Positions 1 through 7,288 of a DNA stretch of 10,835 nucleotides are shown here, piece by piece (position 1 is the stretch's first letter; the number at the start of each line of letters is the position of its first letter). Position numbers and translations under genes: made by a program. This stretch comes from an uncultured Clostridia bacterium (GTDB lineage: Bacteria; Bacillota; Clostridia; Christensenellales; CAG-138), in the NCBI GenBank assembly GCA_946183765.1, contig CAMHDC010000022.1, forward strand, positions 1 to 10,835, written 5' to 3'. Below the pieces are notes generated by a model that saw nothing but the letters and a program-made list of their open reading frames with translations, did no database searches and was not told the origin of the DNA.

Positions 1-21
1 AAAGGGTTGATAGGGCATAGG

Positions 22-1296
22 TTACTTCCTTTCCGCCTGGTTCGGCTCCTTCACCAAACAGGCACCCAACAGGATCAAGAACACCAAAATGCTGCAGAGG
101 ATATAGAGCCACCGGGGGGAGTGGGGGTAGAGGACGGCGCAGAGGGCCGTCACCACGATCCCCAGCCCGGAGGAGAACAGGTTCGCCAGGGCGTAGACCC
201 CGCTTTGATACTCGCTGCCCGTGTACACGGCCAGCCCTCCGTCCACCTCGCTCTTGAGCATGCCGTACCCGAGGGCCATGACCAGGGTGGCGGCGATAGC
301 GAGACCGTAAACTTTCGCCGGGATCACCACCAGGGCAACGAGCCCCAGGAGGGTGACGAGGGCGCTCATGCGCACCCCGAAGATCAGCCCCTTGCGGCCG
401 AAGAGGGGATTGATGAGGATCATGGCGAAGAGCATGCCCCCGTAGTAGACGCTGCCCAGGACCGAGGACTGCATGGCGTCCATGCCCAGCCGGTCCGTGA
501 AGTAGGGCACGAAGTAGAGGCTGTAGTTGGACCCCAGGTTCATGTACACGTAGAACAGGATGTTGATGAGCACGAACAGCAGCGCCGCCCGGTTCCGGCG
601 CAGGAAGGCCATGGCGTCCCCGTAGGGCTTGTAGGCCTCCCTGAAGAACGCGCCCAGGCCCTTGCCCGCAGAGGCGGCGTGCAGCTTTTCCCCGATGGCA
701 GTCTCCTTGAGGAGCATGTTCCGAAACAGGATCATGGCGGTCATCATGAGGAAGGAGACGATGAGGAACACCCGTTCCGTGGCCACCACGCCGTATTTGT
801 CCACAAAGATGCCCGCGATGGGGATGAGCAGGCCCGCCGCCACGGTGATGATGTTGAAGAGGTTGAAGGCCACGATCCGGCTCTCCTCGTCGCTGTCCTC
901 GATCATCACGAGATAGTAGGCGATGCTCATGATCTTGTTGGAGTTGAACAGGATCACCGCCAGCAGCGCGAAGAAGAAGTTCTTGGAGAACAGGTACACC
1001 AACGGCGGCAGGGCTGAGGACAGCAGGTCGAACACGAAGGTGGCACGCTTGCGGCCCATCCTATCCACCAACGGCGCGGAGATGAAGCTGAACAGGAAGG
1101 AGGCCACGGTGCCCGCCACCATCAGGCGGCCGAGAGCCGTGTCCGTGAGGCCGATCTCCTTCAGGTACAGGCTGATGTAATAGGTGTAGAAGGTGTAGGG
1201 CACGCCCCACAGAGGGTGGAAGGCGATGCATACCCGATCGTTCCCCTTGAGGCAGCCGAAGTAGCCGCCGATGCGCTTCAGGAAACCTTTTTTCAC
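22..1296 (-). CDS. MFS transporter
   Basis: This is a 424-residue integral membrane protein of the major facilitator superfamily, expected to move a small solute across the cytoplasmic membrane by secondary transport. About ten to twelve hydrophobic segments are visible, in two halves separated by a polar stretch near residues 195-235. The loop after the second segment carries the MFS motif A signature (LVDRMGRKR, about residues 76-84). It is the last gene of the operon. Its GTG start overlaps the stop of the ADP-ribosylglycohydrolase gene (GTGA), and a strong AAGGAGG lies 8 nt upstream inside that gene, so the two are translationally coupled. The substrate is unknown. Since the operon already encodes an ABC importer, this protein may export an end product or take up a second form of the substrate (inference). 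Family assignment is firm, specificity is open. Confidence 0.9.
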   Translation of the reverse strand: MKKGFLKRIGGYFGCLKGNDRVCIAFHPLWGVPYTFYTYYISLYLKEIGLTDTALGRLMVAGTVASFLFSFISAPLVDRMGRKRATFVFDLLSSALPPLVYLFSKNFFFALLAVILFNSNKIMSIAYYLVMIEDSDEESRIVAFNLFNIITVAAGLLIPIAGIFVDKYGVVATERVFLIVSFLMMTAMILFRNMLLKETAIGEKLHAASAGKGLGAFFREAYKPYGDAMAFLRRNRAALLFVLINILFYVYMNLGSNYSLYFVPYFTDRLGMDAMQSSVLGSVYYGGMLFAMILINPLFGRKGLIFGVRMSALVTLLGLVALVVIPAKVYGLAIAATLVMALGYGMLKSEVDGGLAVYTGSEYQSGVYALANLFSSGLGIVVTALCAVLYPHSPRWLYILCSILVFLILLGACLVKEPNQAERK

Positions 1297-2279
1297 AGGC
1301 CCAGCCTCCTTAGGATTTCACCATTCACCGCCCGCACAGGCGCCGTGATGTGGTCCGGGATGTCGGTATAGCCCGCCTGGGCCGCGGTCAGCGCCCCGGC
1401 AAGCGCCGCGATGGTGTCCGTGTCGCCGCCCAGAGACGCCCCCAGGGAGACGGCCCGATAGGCGCTGCCCTCCGCCGCCAGGAACAGGGCGAAGGCCGCC
1501 CCGCACACGTCCGCCGAGGGGAGGCCCGTGCCCCAGAGGTCGTAGAGCCGGTAAAAGAGCTCCTCCCGGGGGAGCCTGCCCCAGCCGGCCGCCGCCCGGA
1601 TGCGGGCCGCGGAGGACGCAGCGCACCCTTGCCAGGGGGCCAGGGCCTCTGTCAGGGGGCCGTTTTCCAAGGCGGCCGCGATGACTTCCTCCACCGTGCC
1701 GCCGTTCAGGGCCGTGAGCAGGGCCGCCCCGTAGCAGCCCGCCGCCTCCAAAGCTTCGGAGGTGTTGTGGGTGGGCAACAGGGCGGCGCGGACGTTCTCC
1801 CGCAGCTGGTCCATGGTTTGATCCGGGTCGAAGCATACCGCCGCCGGGGTCCGCATGATCCCGCCGCAGGTGGTGCCGGTGCCCGCGGTGGCGGGGTCCG
1901 CCCCGTTCTCGATGGCGGTGAGGGCTTTGAGGGAGCTGGGCCCGATATAGTGCTTTTCCACGGCCCCGGTTTCCCGGATCCAGGCGAGGAGAGCGTCCAC
2001 CGTGTCCGCCACGGTGACAGCCCCCTTCTGCCGATACCGTTCCAGCAGGTAAGCCACCTGCTCTGTGTCGTCGGTGACGGAGCCGGGAACGAGATCGCTG
2101 TGATTCTGGGAATCTTTCTGCGCCAAAAGGCAGGTGACCCCCTCCGGGAAGGCGCGCTCGATCTGCTCACGGGTCATGAACTCCGTGGCCATGCCCAGGG
2201 CGTCCCCGCAGGCAAAGGAGAGCAGGGCGGCTTCGACGCGCCGCTGCTTGTCAGGAGAAACGCTCACAGAGGAATTCAT
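1293..2279 (-). CDS. ADP-ribosylglycohydrolase (DraG/ARH) family protein
   Basis: This 328-residue soluble protein belongs to the all-alpha, binuclear-magnesium ADP-ribosylglycohydrolase family (DraG, ARH1/ARH3), which cleaves bonds at C1'' of ADP-ribose. The family motifs are present in order: GDALG at 25-29, VTDDTEQ at 68-74 (the two Asp and Thr are usual metal ligands), HNTS at 171-174, and GGDTDT at 284-289 with Asp286 and Asp288 as the second metal-ligand pair. The metal site therefore looks intact. Length is normal for the family. The start overlaps the end of the isomerase gene by 29 nt, and the purine-rich AGAAAGGGG nearly touches the ATG, so initiation may depend on coupling; the exact start is less certain than the family. 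No ADP-ribosyltransferase or nitrogenase gene is nearby, so a DraG-like protein-demodification role is unlikely here. Hydrolysis of a ribosyl or other glycosyl metabolite imported by the operon is the inferred role. Confidence 0.88.
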   Translation of the reverse strand: MNSSVSVSPDKQRRVEAALLSFACGDALGMATEFMTREQIERAFPEGVTCLLAQKDSQNHSDLVPGSVTDDTEQVAYLLERYRQKGAVTVADTVDALLAWIRETGAVEKHYIGPSSLKALTAIENGADPATAGTGTTCGGIMRTPAAVCFDPDQTMDQLRENVRAALLPTHNTSEALEAAGCYGAALLTALNGGTVEEVIAAALENGPLTEALAPWQGCAASSAARIRAAAGWGRLPREELFYRLYDLWGTGLPSADVCGAAFALFLAAEGSAYRAVSLGASLGGDTDTIAALAGALTAAQAGYTDIPDHITAPVRAVNGEILRRLGL

Positions 2280-3027
2280 ACCCCTTTCTGATCTTTTCTC
2301 GGGTGTCGGAGAGATAGAACTTATAGGCGGGTTCCAGGGTGTAGAAGCCCTTGTAGTCCCCCAGGGCGTCCTTCACGTCCGCCCAGTCGGTGTCGCCCTC
2401 GCCGGCGGGCAGGTGCTTGTTATTGCCCAGATAGTCGCTCATGTGCAGATGGCAGGGCGGGCAGGCCCGGATGAAGGCGGCGGGGTCCTGATCCGCTTCC
2501 CGCGCTTCGGTGGTGTCCACCATGGGACGGATGTTGGGATGGCCCAGCTCCTTCACGTAGGCGTTGAGCTTCTCCGCCGTGGAACAGGTGTAGGGGGAGT
2601 TCTCCATGGCCATGAGCACGTCGTGTTTGGCGCATTCGTCGGCCAGCCACAGAAGATTGTCGATCACGGGCTTTTCCAGCAGCTCCTCGTAGCCGGGGTA
2701 GCTGGGATTGTGGGGGTGGACCACCAGCACCCGGCAGCCCATGCGCTCGCCCATGGTGAGCAGGTCCCGGGAGAATTTGCGCCCGTCCTCCCGCATGGTC
2801 CTGTGGGCGGTGTAGAGCACGCCGAACATGACCAGGGGATAGTGGATGGAAGCGAGGCGGATGCCGGTCTTCTCGAACTTTTTCGTGGCTGCCTCGGAGG
2901 CGTCGGAGATGGCCTGGGGCATGAGCTCGGCGTAGTCGAAGCCGGCGTCCCTGATCATCTGCAGGGCGTCCTCGGACTCATAGGGGAACAGGGCCCCGGT
3001 GGAAAACGAATACTGTGCTTGCTTCAT
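2251..3027 (-). CDS. sugar phosphate isomerase/epimerase-like TIM-barrel protein
   Basis: This 258-residue protein belongs to the AP-endonuclease-2-like TIM-barrel superfamily (xylose isomerase-like), which includes ketose 3-epimerases, inosose dehydratases and hydroxypyruvate isomerases. Candidate metal and acid/base residues lie at the expected strand ends: Glu34, His62, His104 (VVHPHN), Glu142 (AMENSP), Asp171 (VDTTEA), His195 (HLHMSD) and Glu232 (LEPA), plus the loop HLPAGEGDTDW at 205-215. The start at 3027 is chosen over a longer frame beginning at 3084, because that extension runs through a large hairpin and encodes an unlike, basic stretch, whereas 3027 has an AGGAAAGGAAG ribosome binding site about 6-8 nt upstream. 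The gene follows the solute-binding lipoprotein after an 88-nt structured gap and overlaps the ADP-ribosylglycohydrolase gene by 29 nt. It probably isomerises or epimerises the imported sugar or a derivative. The exact reaction cannot be told from sequence. Confidence 0.88.
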   Translation of the reverse strand: MKQAQYSFSTGALFPYESEDALQMIRDAGFDYAELMPQAISDASEAATKKFEKTGIRLASIHYPLVMFGVLYTAHRTMREDGRKFSRDLLTMGERMGCRVLVVHPHNPSYPGYEELLEKPVIDNLLWLADECAKHDVLMAMENSPYTCSTAEKLNAYVKELGHPNIRPMVDTTEAREADQDPAAFIRACPPCHLHMSDYLGNNKHLPAGEGDTDWADVKDALGDYKGFYTLEPAYKFYLSDTREKIRKGYEFLCERFS

Positions 3028-3048
3028 GGCGTTCTTCCTTTCCTTGCT

Positions 3049-3084
3049 ATGGGCAAAGGCGCAGCGTGCCGCGCCCTTGCCCAT
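3049..3084 (-). repeat. long stable hairpin between binding-protein and isomerase genes
   Basis: This is a 36-nt inverted repeat with 17-nt arms that match apart from two G·U wobbles in the minus-strand RNA; the formal loop is 2 nt, so the top of the stem probably opens. The outer arms are AUGGGCAA and UUGCCCAU. No U-run follows on either strand, so it is not an ordinary intrinsic terminator. It may protect the 3' end of the binding-protein mRNA, act as a processing or attenuation site, or be a copy of a dispersed palindromic repeat. No second copy is visible in this window. Confidence 0.75.
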
Positions 3085-3085
3085 A

Positions 3086-3104
3086 GGGGCGGTATCCCCG
3101 CCCC
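3086..3104 (-). repeat. GC-rich hairpin adjacent to the long hairpin
   Basis: This is a perfect 7-bp stem (GGGGCGG / CCGCCCC) with a 5-nt loop, one nucleotide from the long hairpin at 3049-3084 and 11 nt past the stop codon of the binding-protein gene. No U-tract follows. It is likely part of the same intercistronic RNA structure. Confidence 0.65.
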
Positions 3105-3115
3105 AAAGGAAGGTT

Positions 3116-4492
3116 TTAACCTTCGTCGATCTCGCTCTGAAGGTCCTTCACGGCCTTATCCAGGAGGTCCTGGCTGGTGCCCCGGTTCTTCTCCAGCTTG
3201 TTGAGCATGTTCCGGATGAGGCTGTCCATGGTGCCCATCTGCTCGAAGTGGGTGTAGGCGAAGGTGTAGTCCAGCTGTTTGAACGCGATGCTGTAGAGGG
3301 CGTTCTCACTGAGGGCCTTCTGGATGTCCGGGTTGGTGAGCTCGGACTTGCGGATGGGCAGATACCCGGTGGCCAGGGCGAACTGGGCGTTGTTCTCCGC
3401 GGTGGTCAGATAGGAGACGTACTCCCAGGCGGCCTCCACCTTCTGGGGATCGTCGGTGAGGATGACCATCACGTTGCCGCCCAGGGCCAGGGACTGCTCC
3501 TTGAAGTAGGGCATCTCGATGGCGCCCAGCTCGAACTCCGTGGCGCCTTTCCAGCGGGAGATACGGTTGGAGGTGGCGGCGATGAAGGCGCAGTTGCCGG
3601 AGAGGAACCGGTTTTCCGCGTTGTCGTGCTCGCCGGCGGCCATGATGCCGGAGGTGACCAGGGAGTACCAGAAGTCGGTGACCTCCAGGGCCGCTTCGTT
3701 GTTATACACGGGCTTGATCTTGCCGTTTTCATCCTGGACGACGATCTCACAGCCGTTCTGCTTCAGCATGGACTTGAAGAGCCAGGGCGCGTCGGACACG
3801 TCGAAGGCGGTGAAGTCCTTGCCCTCGCCTCCCAGCTTCGTCAGCAGGTCCTCACAGAGGGTGTAAAATTCCTGCCAGGTCTTGGGCGGGTTGGTCATGT
3901 CCACGCCGGCATTTTCCAGGAGGGTCTTGTTGTAGTACATGACCTGGGTGGAGATGCCGAAGGGCACCGCGCAGATGCCCTGGCCCATGTAGGTGCAGTA
4001 GTCCAGCATGCCGGGAAAGATGTCGTCCACGTCGAACTCAGCCCGCTTGACGAGTTCGCCCATGGTATAGTCGTTCCGGCCGCCGGTGTAGAGGGGACCG
4101 GCGTACATGAGGGCCACGTCGGGCTGGGTGTTGGTGAGCAGTGCCGCGCTGACCTTGGTGGCAGTATCCGCGGAGCCGCCGGAGTAGGAGAGCTCCAGAT
4201 CCACGAGGTCGTTGCCCTCGTCAAAGGCCTTGGACATGGCCACGAACTTGTCGCCGCTGGTGCCGCTGACGGCGTACCAGACCTGCAGGGTCTGCTTCTC
4301 CCGGGCGGGAGCCTCCGTGGGGGCGGCCGCGGCGGGCTTCTCTTCCGCCTTGGTCTCGGTCTTGGTTTCGGTCTGCTGGGCGGGGGCCGGGGTGGGCTCC
4401 TTATCCACCTTGTTGGCGTACTGGCTGACGCATCCGGGCAGGAGCAGCAGCGCCACGAGCAGGAAGGCGATGACTTTTTTCATGTGTTTCAT
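3116..4492 (-). CDS. CUT1-type ABC transporter solute-binding lipoprotein
   Basis: This 458-residue extracellular lipoprotein captures the substrate for the ABC importer formed with the two permeases just upstream. The N-terminus MKHMKKVIAF is followed by a hydrophobic segment and the lipobox LLPGC, with Cys21 as the lipidated residue. A Pro/Ala/Thr/Glu linker (about 30-66) leads to a family 1 extracellular solute-binding fold (about 68-458). Typical features include VMYYNKTLLENAGVD (184-198), PKTWQEFYTLCEDL (203-216) and ATGYLPIRKS (374-383). The start at 4492 has AAAGGAG 5 nt upstream; a longer frame begins with TTG at 4507 and would run through that ribosome binding site, so it is rejected. 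The gene lies 22 nt after the MalG-like permease gene and is followed by the structured gap. The family binds mono- and oligosaccharides and glycerol-phosphate-type ligands; the actual ligand is unknown. Confidence 0.93.
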   Translation of the reverse strand: MKHMKKVIAFLLVALLLLPGCVSQYANKVDKEPTPAPAQQTETKTETKAEEKPAAAAPTEAPAREKQTLQVWYAVSGTSGDKFVAMSKAFDEGNDLVDLELSYSGGSADTATKVSAALLTNTQPDVALMYAGPLYTGGRNDYTMGELVKRAEFDVDDIFPGMLDYCTYMGQGICAVPFGISTQVMYYNKTLLENAGVDMTNPPKTWQEFYTLCEDLLTKLGGEGKDFTAFDVSDAPWLFKSMLKQNGCEIVVQDENGKIKPVYNNEAALEVTDFWYSLVTSGIMAAGEHDNAENRFLSGNCAFIAATSNRISRWKGATEFELGAIEMPYFKEQSLALGGNVMVILTDDPQKVEAAWEYVSYLTTAENNAQFALATGYLPIRKSELTNPDIQKALSENALYSIAFKQLDYTFAYTHFEQMGTMDSLIRNMLNKLEKNRGTSQDLLDKAVKDLQSEIDEG

Positions 4493-4514
4493 AGTGACTC
4501 CTTTCAATGTGTCC

Positions 4515-5378
4515 TTAGGATTTCATACCGGTCAGGGTGATGGAACGAACCAGCTGCTTCTCGCAGAAGATGAAGATGATGAGCACCGGGAGGATGGCCA
4601 TGAGGGAGGCGGCCATCATCACCTGATACTCGGAGGAGGATTCCTGCATCAGGTACTTAAGACCGATGGGCAGGGTGCGGTACTCGGTCTTGGTGGTGAC
4701 GATCAACGGCCAGGTGTAGCTCTTCCAGTTCCCCAGGAAGGAGAAGAGGGTGGCCGTGGAGATGGCGCCCTTGGCGTTGGGCACCACCACCCGGGTCAAA
4801 ACCCTAAAGTAGCCGCAGCCGTCCAGCTTGGCGGAGTCCACCAGGTCCTTGGGGATGGAGTCGAAGTAGCTCATCAAAAGGAGCGTGGTGAAGGCCGTGG
4901 TCACCTGGGGGAAGATGATGCCCGCGTAGGTATCCAGCCATCCCAGGGAGGCCACCAGCAGGTACATGGGGATCATGGTCACCACCATGGGCACGAAGAG
5001 GCTGGAGCGCATGAAGGCCAGGAACAGCTTCTTGCCGGGGTAGCGGAGCTTGGTGATGGAGTAGGCCGCGAAGATGGAGATGACGATCTGCAGCACCGTC
5101 TCGATGACGGAGGTGACGATGCTGTTGAAGTAGTACCGCCAGAAGGGGATCATCTCGAAGACCTTGGTGAAGTTCTGCCACTGCCAGGAGGAGGGGATCC
5201 ACCGGGGCGGGTAGGCGTACACGTCCGCCTTGGTCTTGAAGGCGGAGAGGATCATCCACACGAAGGGGAAGAGCATGAACACGGCGCCGATGGTGAGCAT
5301 GACGAACACGTACCACTGGTAGCCGTTCAGACGCTTGCGGCGGATGCGCATGGGCTGGATATCGGGATTCTTACTCAT
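4515..5378 (-). CDS. CUT1 ABC transporter permease, MalG/UgpE-like
   Basis: This 287-residue inner-membrane protein is one half of the translocation pore of a carbohydrate importer. Six hydrophobic segments are visible, at about 22-46, 85-106, 118-145, 152-172, 205-226 and 254-273. The cytoplasmic EAA loop that docks on the ATPase is recognisable at about 178-200 (SAKLDGCGYFRVLTRVVVP), with Asp-Ser-Ala in place of Glu-Ala-Ala at its start. The C-terminus TGMKS resembles the usual G-[AM]-V/M-K-[GS] end of MalG-type proteins. The start at 5378 is preferred: AAAGGA is 8 nt upstream and the ATG overlaps the stop of the other permease (ATGAGTAA, 8 nt). An in-frame ATG at 5399 lies before this ribosome binding site and is less likely. 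The binding-protein gene follows after 22 nt. Confidence 0.93.
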   Translation of the reverse strand: MSKNPDIQPMRIRRKRLNGYQWYVFVMLTIGAVFMLFPFVWMILSAFKTKADVYAYPPRWIPSSWQWQNFTKVFEMIPFWRYYFNSIVTSVIETVLQIVISIFAAYSITKLRYPGKKLFLAFMRSSLFVPMVVTMIPMYLLVASLGWLDTYAGIIFPQVTTAFTTLLLMSYFDSIPKDLVDSAKLDGCGYFRVLTRVVVPNAKGAISTATLFSFLGNWKSYTWPLIVTTKTEYRTLPIGLKYLMQESSSEYQVMMAASLMAILPVLIIFIFCEKQLVRSITLTGMKS

Positions 5379-6324
5379 AGTCCACGTCCTTTCTCGCATC
5401 CATGGCGGAGCGGATCTGGGTCAGGATGAAGATGACGACGAACAGCAGCAGCGCCGCGGCGGAGGCCCGGCCCATGCGGCCGTTGGTGAAGGCCTGCTCG
5501 TAGATGTAGCTGACGATGAGGCGGGTGGACCCCAGGGGGCCGCCGTTGGGGGTCATGACGTTGATCTCCGTGAACACCTTGAAGGAGTTGATGATGCACA
5601 TGATGACCACGAAGTTGGTGATGGGCCGAAGGAGGGGGAACTTCACCTTCCAGAAAAGCTGCCATTCGCTGGCGCCGTCCAGCCGCGCCGCCTCCAGGTA
5701 GGAGTCGGAGATGTTCTGCAGACCCGACAAAAACAGCACCACGTTGTACCCCAGGCCCTTCCAGATGGAGAACAGCAGGATGGAGATCATGGCGGTGTGC
5801 TCGCTGTAGAGCCACTTGAGCTCCGGCAGCCCCAGGAAGGAGAGGATCTGGTTGAAGGGACCCACCTGGGGATCGTAGAACCAGATCCAGATGAGGCTGG
5901 AGGCCACCATGGGCACCACCACGGGGGCGAAGTAGGTGGACCGCAGGAATTTCTTCAGGGGGATGTTCTTGTCGAGCTGCACCGCGATCAGCAGGGCCAG
6001 GGACGTGTCGAAGATGAGCTTGGCCGCCGAATACTTGCAGGTGTTCCACATGGACAGCCAAAAGTCCTCGTTCCCCAGCAGATACTCATAGTTGCGGATG
6101 CCCACGAAGGACATTTCGCCCGTGGCCATGTTGAAGTTGGTCAGGCTGAGCTCCACCACCTGCACCACGGGGATCACGAAGGTGAACACCAGGAATACGA
6201 TGGAGGGGACCAGCAGAAGCACGCCCACCACGATCTCCGGCACGGAATAGATATTCTTTCCGATCCGGACCTTGCGGACGGCGCGCGCAGGCGGCTGTAC
6301 GGCCGCCGAAACGTTCTTTTCCAT
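5371..6324 (-). CDS. CUT1 ABC transporter permease, MalF/UgpA-like
   Basis: This 317-residue inner-membrane protein is the partner permease. A basic, cytoplasmic N-terminus (about 1-28) precedes the first membrane segment (30-53), and five more segments follow at about 95-117, 130-150, 177-203, 235-255 and 287-306. A full EAA loop is present at 211-230 (EAARLDGASEWQLFWKVKFP), including the Gly and Pro needed to contact the nucleotide-binding subunit. The ATG has AAGGAG 8 nt upstream, embedded in the last codons of the kinase-like gene, whose stop is only 4 nt away. No ATP-binding subunit is encoded anywhere in the window, so the importer must use an ATPase made elsewhere, as with MsmK/UgpC-type shared ATPases in Firmicutes (established practice for CUT1 systems; inference here). 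Confidence 0.94.
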   Translation of the reverse strand: MEKNVSAAVQPPARAVRKVRIGKNIYSVPEIVVGVLLLVPSIVFLVFTFVIPVVQVVELSLTNFNMATGEMSFVGIRNYEYLLGNEDFWLSMWNTCKYSAAKLIFDTSLALLIAVQLDKNIPLKKFLRSTYFAPVVVPMVASSLIWIWFYDPQVGPFNQILSFLGLPELKWLYSEHTAMISILLFSIWKGLGYNVVLFLSGLQNISDSYLEAARLDGASEWQLFWKVKFPLLRPITNFVVIMCIINSFKVFTEINVMTPNGGPLGSTRLIVSYIYEQAFTNGRMGRASAAALLLFVVIFILTQIRSAMDARKDVDYE

Positions 6325-6328
6325 AGGC

Positions 6329-7288
6329 TCATCTCCTTTTGGCGATCAGGACATCTTGGGGAACATAGTGCAGCGTGACGGCCCCGCCCGCCAGGGGCCA
6401 GGGGTTCCCGTCGCAAACGGCCAGGATCGAGGAATCGAGGCCGGTGATGGCGATCTCGTCCGCCGCCGAGAAGAGCAGCCGCTCCTCGGGGGCGAAGGCG
6501 TCGTAGCCCCTTTCGTCCGGTTCATAGCTGACCAGGGGCCGGGCGCTCAGGGTGAGGGCGCCCTGGGTGGGGGAGTCGGGGGCGTAGCAGTAGATGCCGT
6601 GGACGGCCCGCCCGTAGAGCCGATCCTGGGAAAGGGGCGCGGCGATCGCCTGCCCTACGGCGGGCAGGGACACGGGGAGGGGACGACCGTTCTTCGTCAC
6701 CCGGGTGTCCGGGCCGAACACGTTCTCAAGGGGCCTGCCCCGGACGACCCTGCCCTCGGTCAGCAGGGTCTGCCCGTCGGCGGTGACGGTCTCGCCGTCC
6801 ACCGTGGCCAGGTAGGTGTTGCCCAAAACCACGTCGTTGTATCCGGCGGCGATCCGGCGGCCGCCAGAAAACACCGCGACGCCGTCTCCGGGCACGAAGG
6901 CCAACGCTTCCACCGGGGGGATGGGATCGTCCCCGCTTAGGGTGACGATGGGTCCCACGTTGGCGGTGCCCAGGCCGATGCCCAGCAGGGGAACGGTCCG
7001 GCGGGTGTCGCCCAGCGCTTCGGCGGCGTAGGCGGCGGTGCCGTCGCCGCCCAGGGTGACGATCATCTGCGCGCCGGCGTCGAGAAGGGTCCGGACGCTG
7101 CCCAAGAGCTTTTCCACATACCCGCCGTCCGGCTCCGGCAGCAGCGTCGCCCGGGTGAAGGAGGGGGCGGAGGGACCGGCCAAAGCCAAGAGCTCATGGC
7201 CCTGCCAGCTTTCCTCCAGCCGGGAGATCACTGCCCGGGCCTTTTGCCCGTGACCGGCGGACGGGTTGACCAGAACGCCGATCCTCAT
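6329..7288 (-). CDS. NAD kinase/diacylglycerol kinase-superfamily protein (AcoX-like), possible metabolite kinase
   Basis: This 319-residue soluble protein has the ATP-NAD kinase/DAG kinase nucleotide-binding fold. NPSAG (8-12) and the hallmark GGDGT (80-84) form the ATP/catalytic site. GIGLGTANVG (103-112) resembles the G-T-x-N segment of DAG and sphingosine kinases more than the GxxGxLGFL of true NAD kinases. AGYNDVVLGN (148-157) matches the acceptor-side region, and VCDGN (291-295) the late Asp-Gly. It is unlikely to be the housekeeping NAD kinase, because it sits inside a sugar operon and diverges in the substrate half. The ATG overlaps the dehydrogenase stop (ATGA) and has only a weak GAG site, so it is probably translated by coupling. 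It is the only kinase candidate in the window, hence the inferred job of phosphorylating the pathway intermediate before aldol cleavage. AcoX, a related protein in acetoin operons, has no settled function. Confidence 0.82.
   Translation of the reverse strand: MRIGVLVNPSAGHGQKARAVISRLEESWQGHELLALAGPSAPSFTRATLLPEPDGGYVEKLLGSVRTLLDAGAQMIVTLGGDGTAAYAAEALGDTRRTVPLLGIGLGTANVGPIVTLSGDDPIPPVEALAFVPGDGVAVFSGGRRIAAGYNDVVLGNTYLATVDGETVTADGQTLLTEGRVVRGRPLENVFGPDTRVTKNGRPLPVSLPAVGQAIAAPLSQDRLYGRAVHGIYCYAPDSPTQGALTLSARPLVSYEPDERGYDAFAPEERLLFSAADEIAITGLDSSILAVCDGNPWPLAGGAVTLHYVPQDVLIAKRR

Larger units (their letters stand above)
3034..3112 (-). promoter_or_regulatory. candidate structured RNA that sequesters the isomerase Shine-Dalgarno
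   Basis: In the minus-strand transcript, CUUCCUUU (3112-3105), just after the binding-protein stop codon, is perfectly complementary over 8 bases to AAAGGAAG (3041-3034), the best-placed Shine-Dalgarno of the isomerase gene. The stem would enclose the two hairpins at 3086-3104 and 3049-3084, giving a three-way junction. It is the only intercistronic gap longer than 22 nt in the operon. Folding would hide the ribosome binding site and could lower translation of the last three genes relative to the transporter. The pairing is seen in the sequence; function is inferred. A purine-rich Shine-Dalgarno pairing with a pyrimidine tract by chance is possible. Confidence 0.45.

Noticed and set aside
7..1017. 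Plus-strand open frame (336 codons) opposite the MFS gene
   Set aside because: Highly charged His/Glu/Gln-rich sequence with no domain, the expected complement of a membrane-protein gene.
3028..3084. N-terminal extension of the isomerase to an ATG at 3084
   Set aside because: It would translate the long hairpin and skip the good ribosome binding site just before 3027; the extension is unlike family N-termini.
2999..4540. Long plus-strand open frame (513 codons) opposite the binding-protein gene
   Set aside because: It is the antisense shadow of a GC-rich gene: His/Gly/Val/Glu-rich, no recognisable domain, and it crosses the intercistronic hairpins. The minus frame has lipobox and family motifs.
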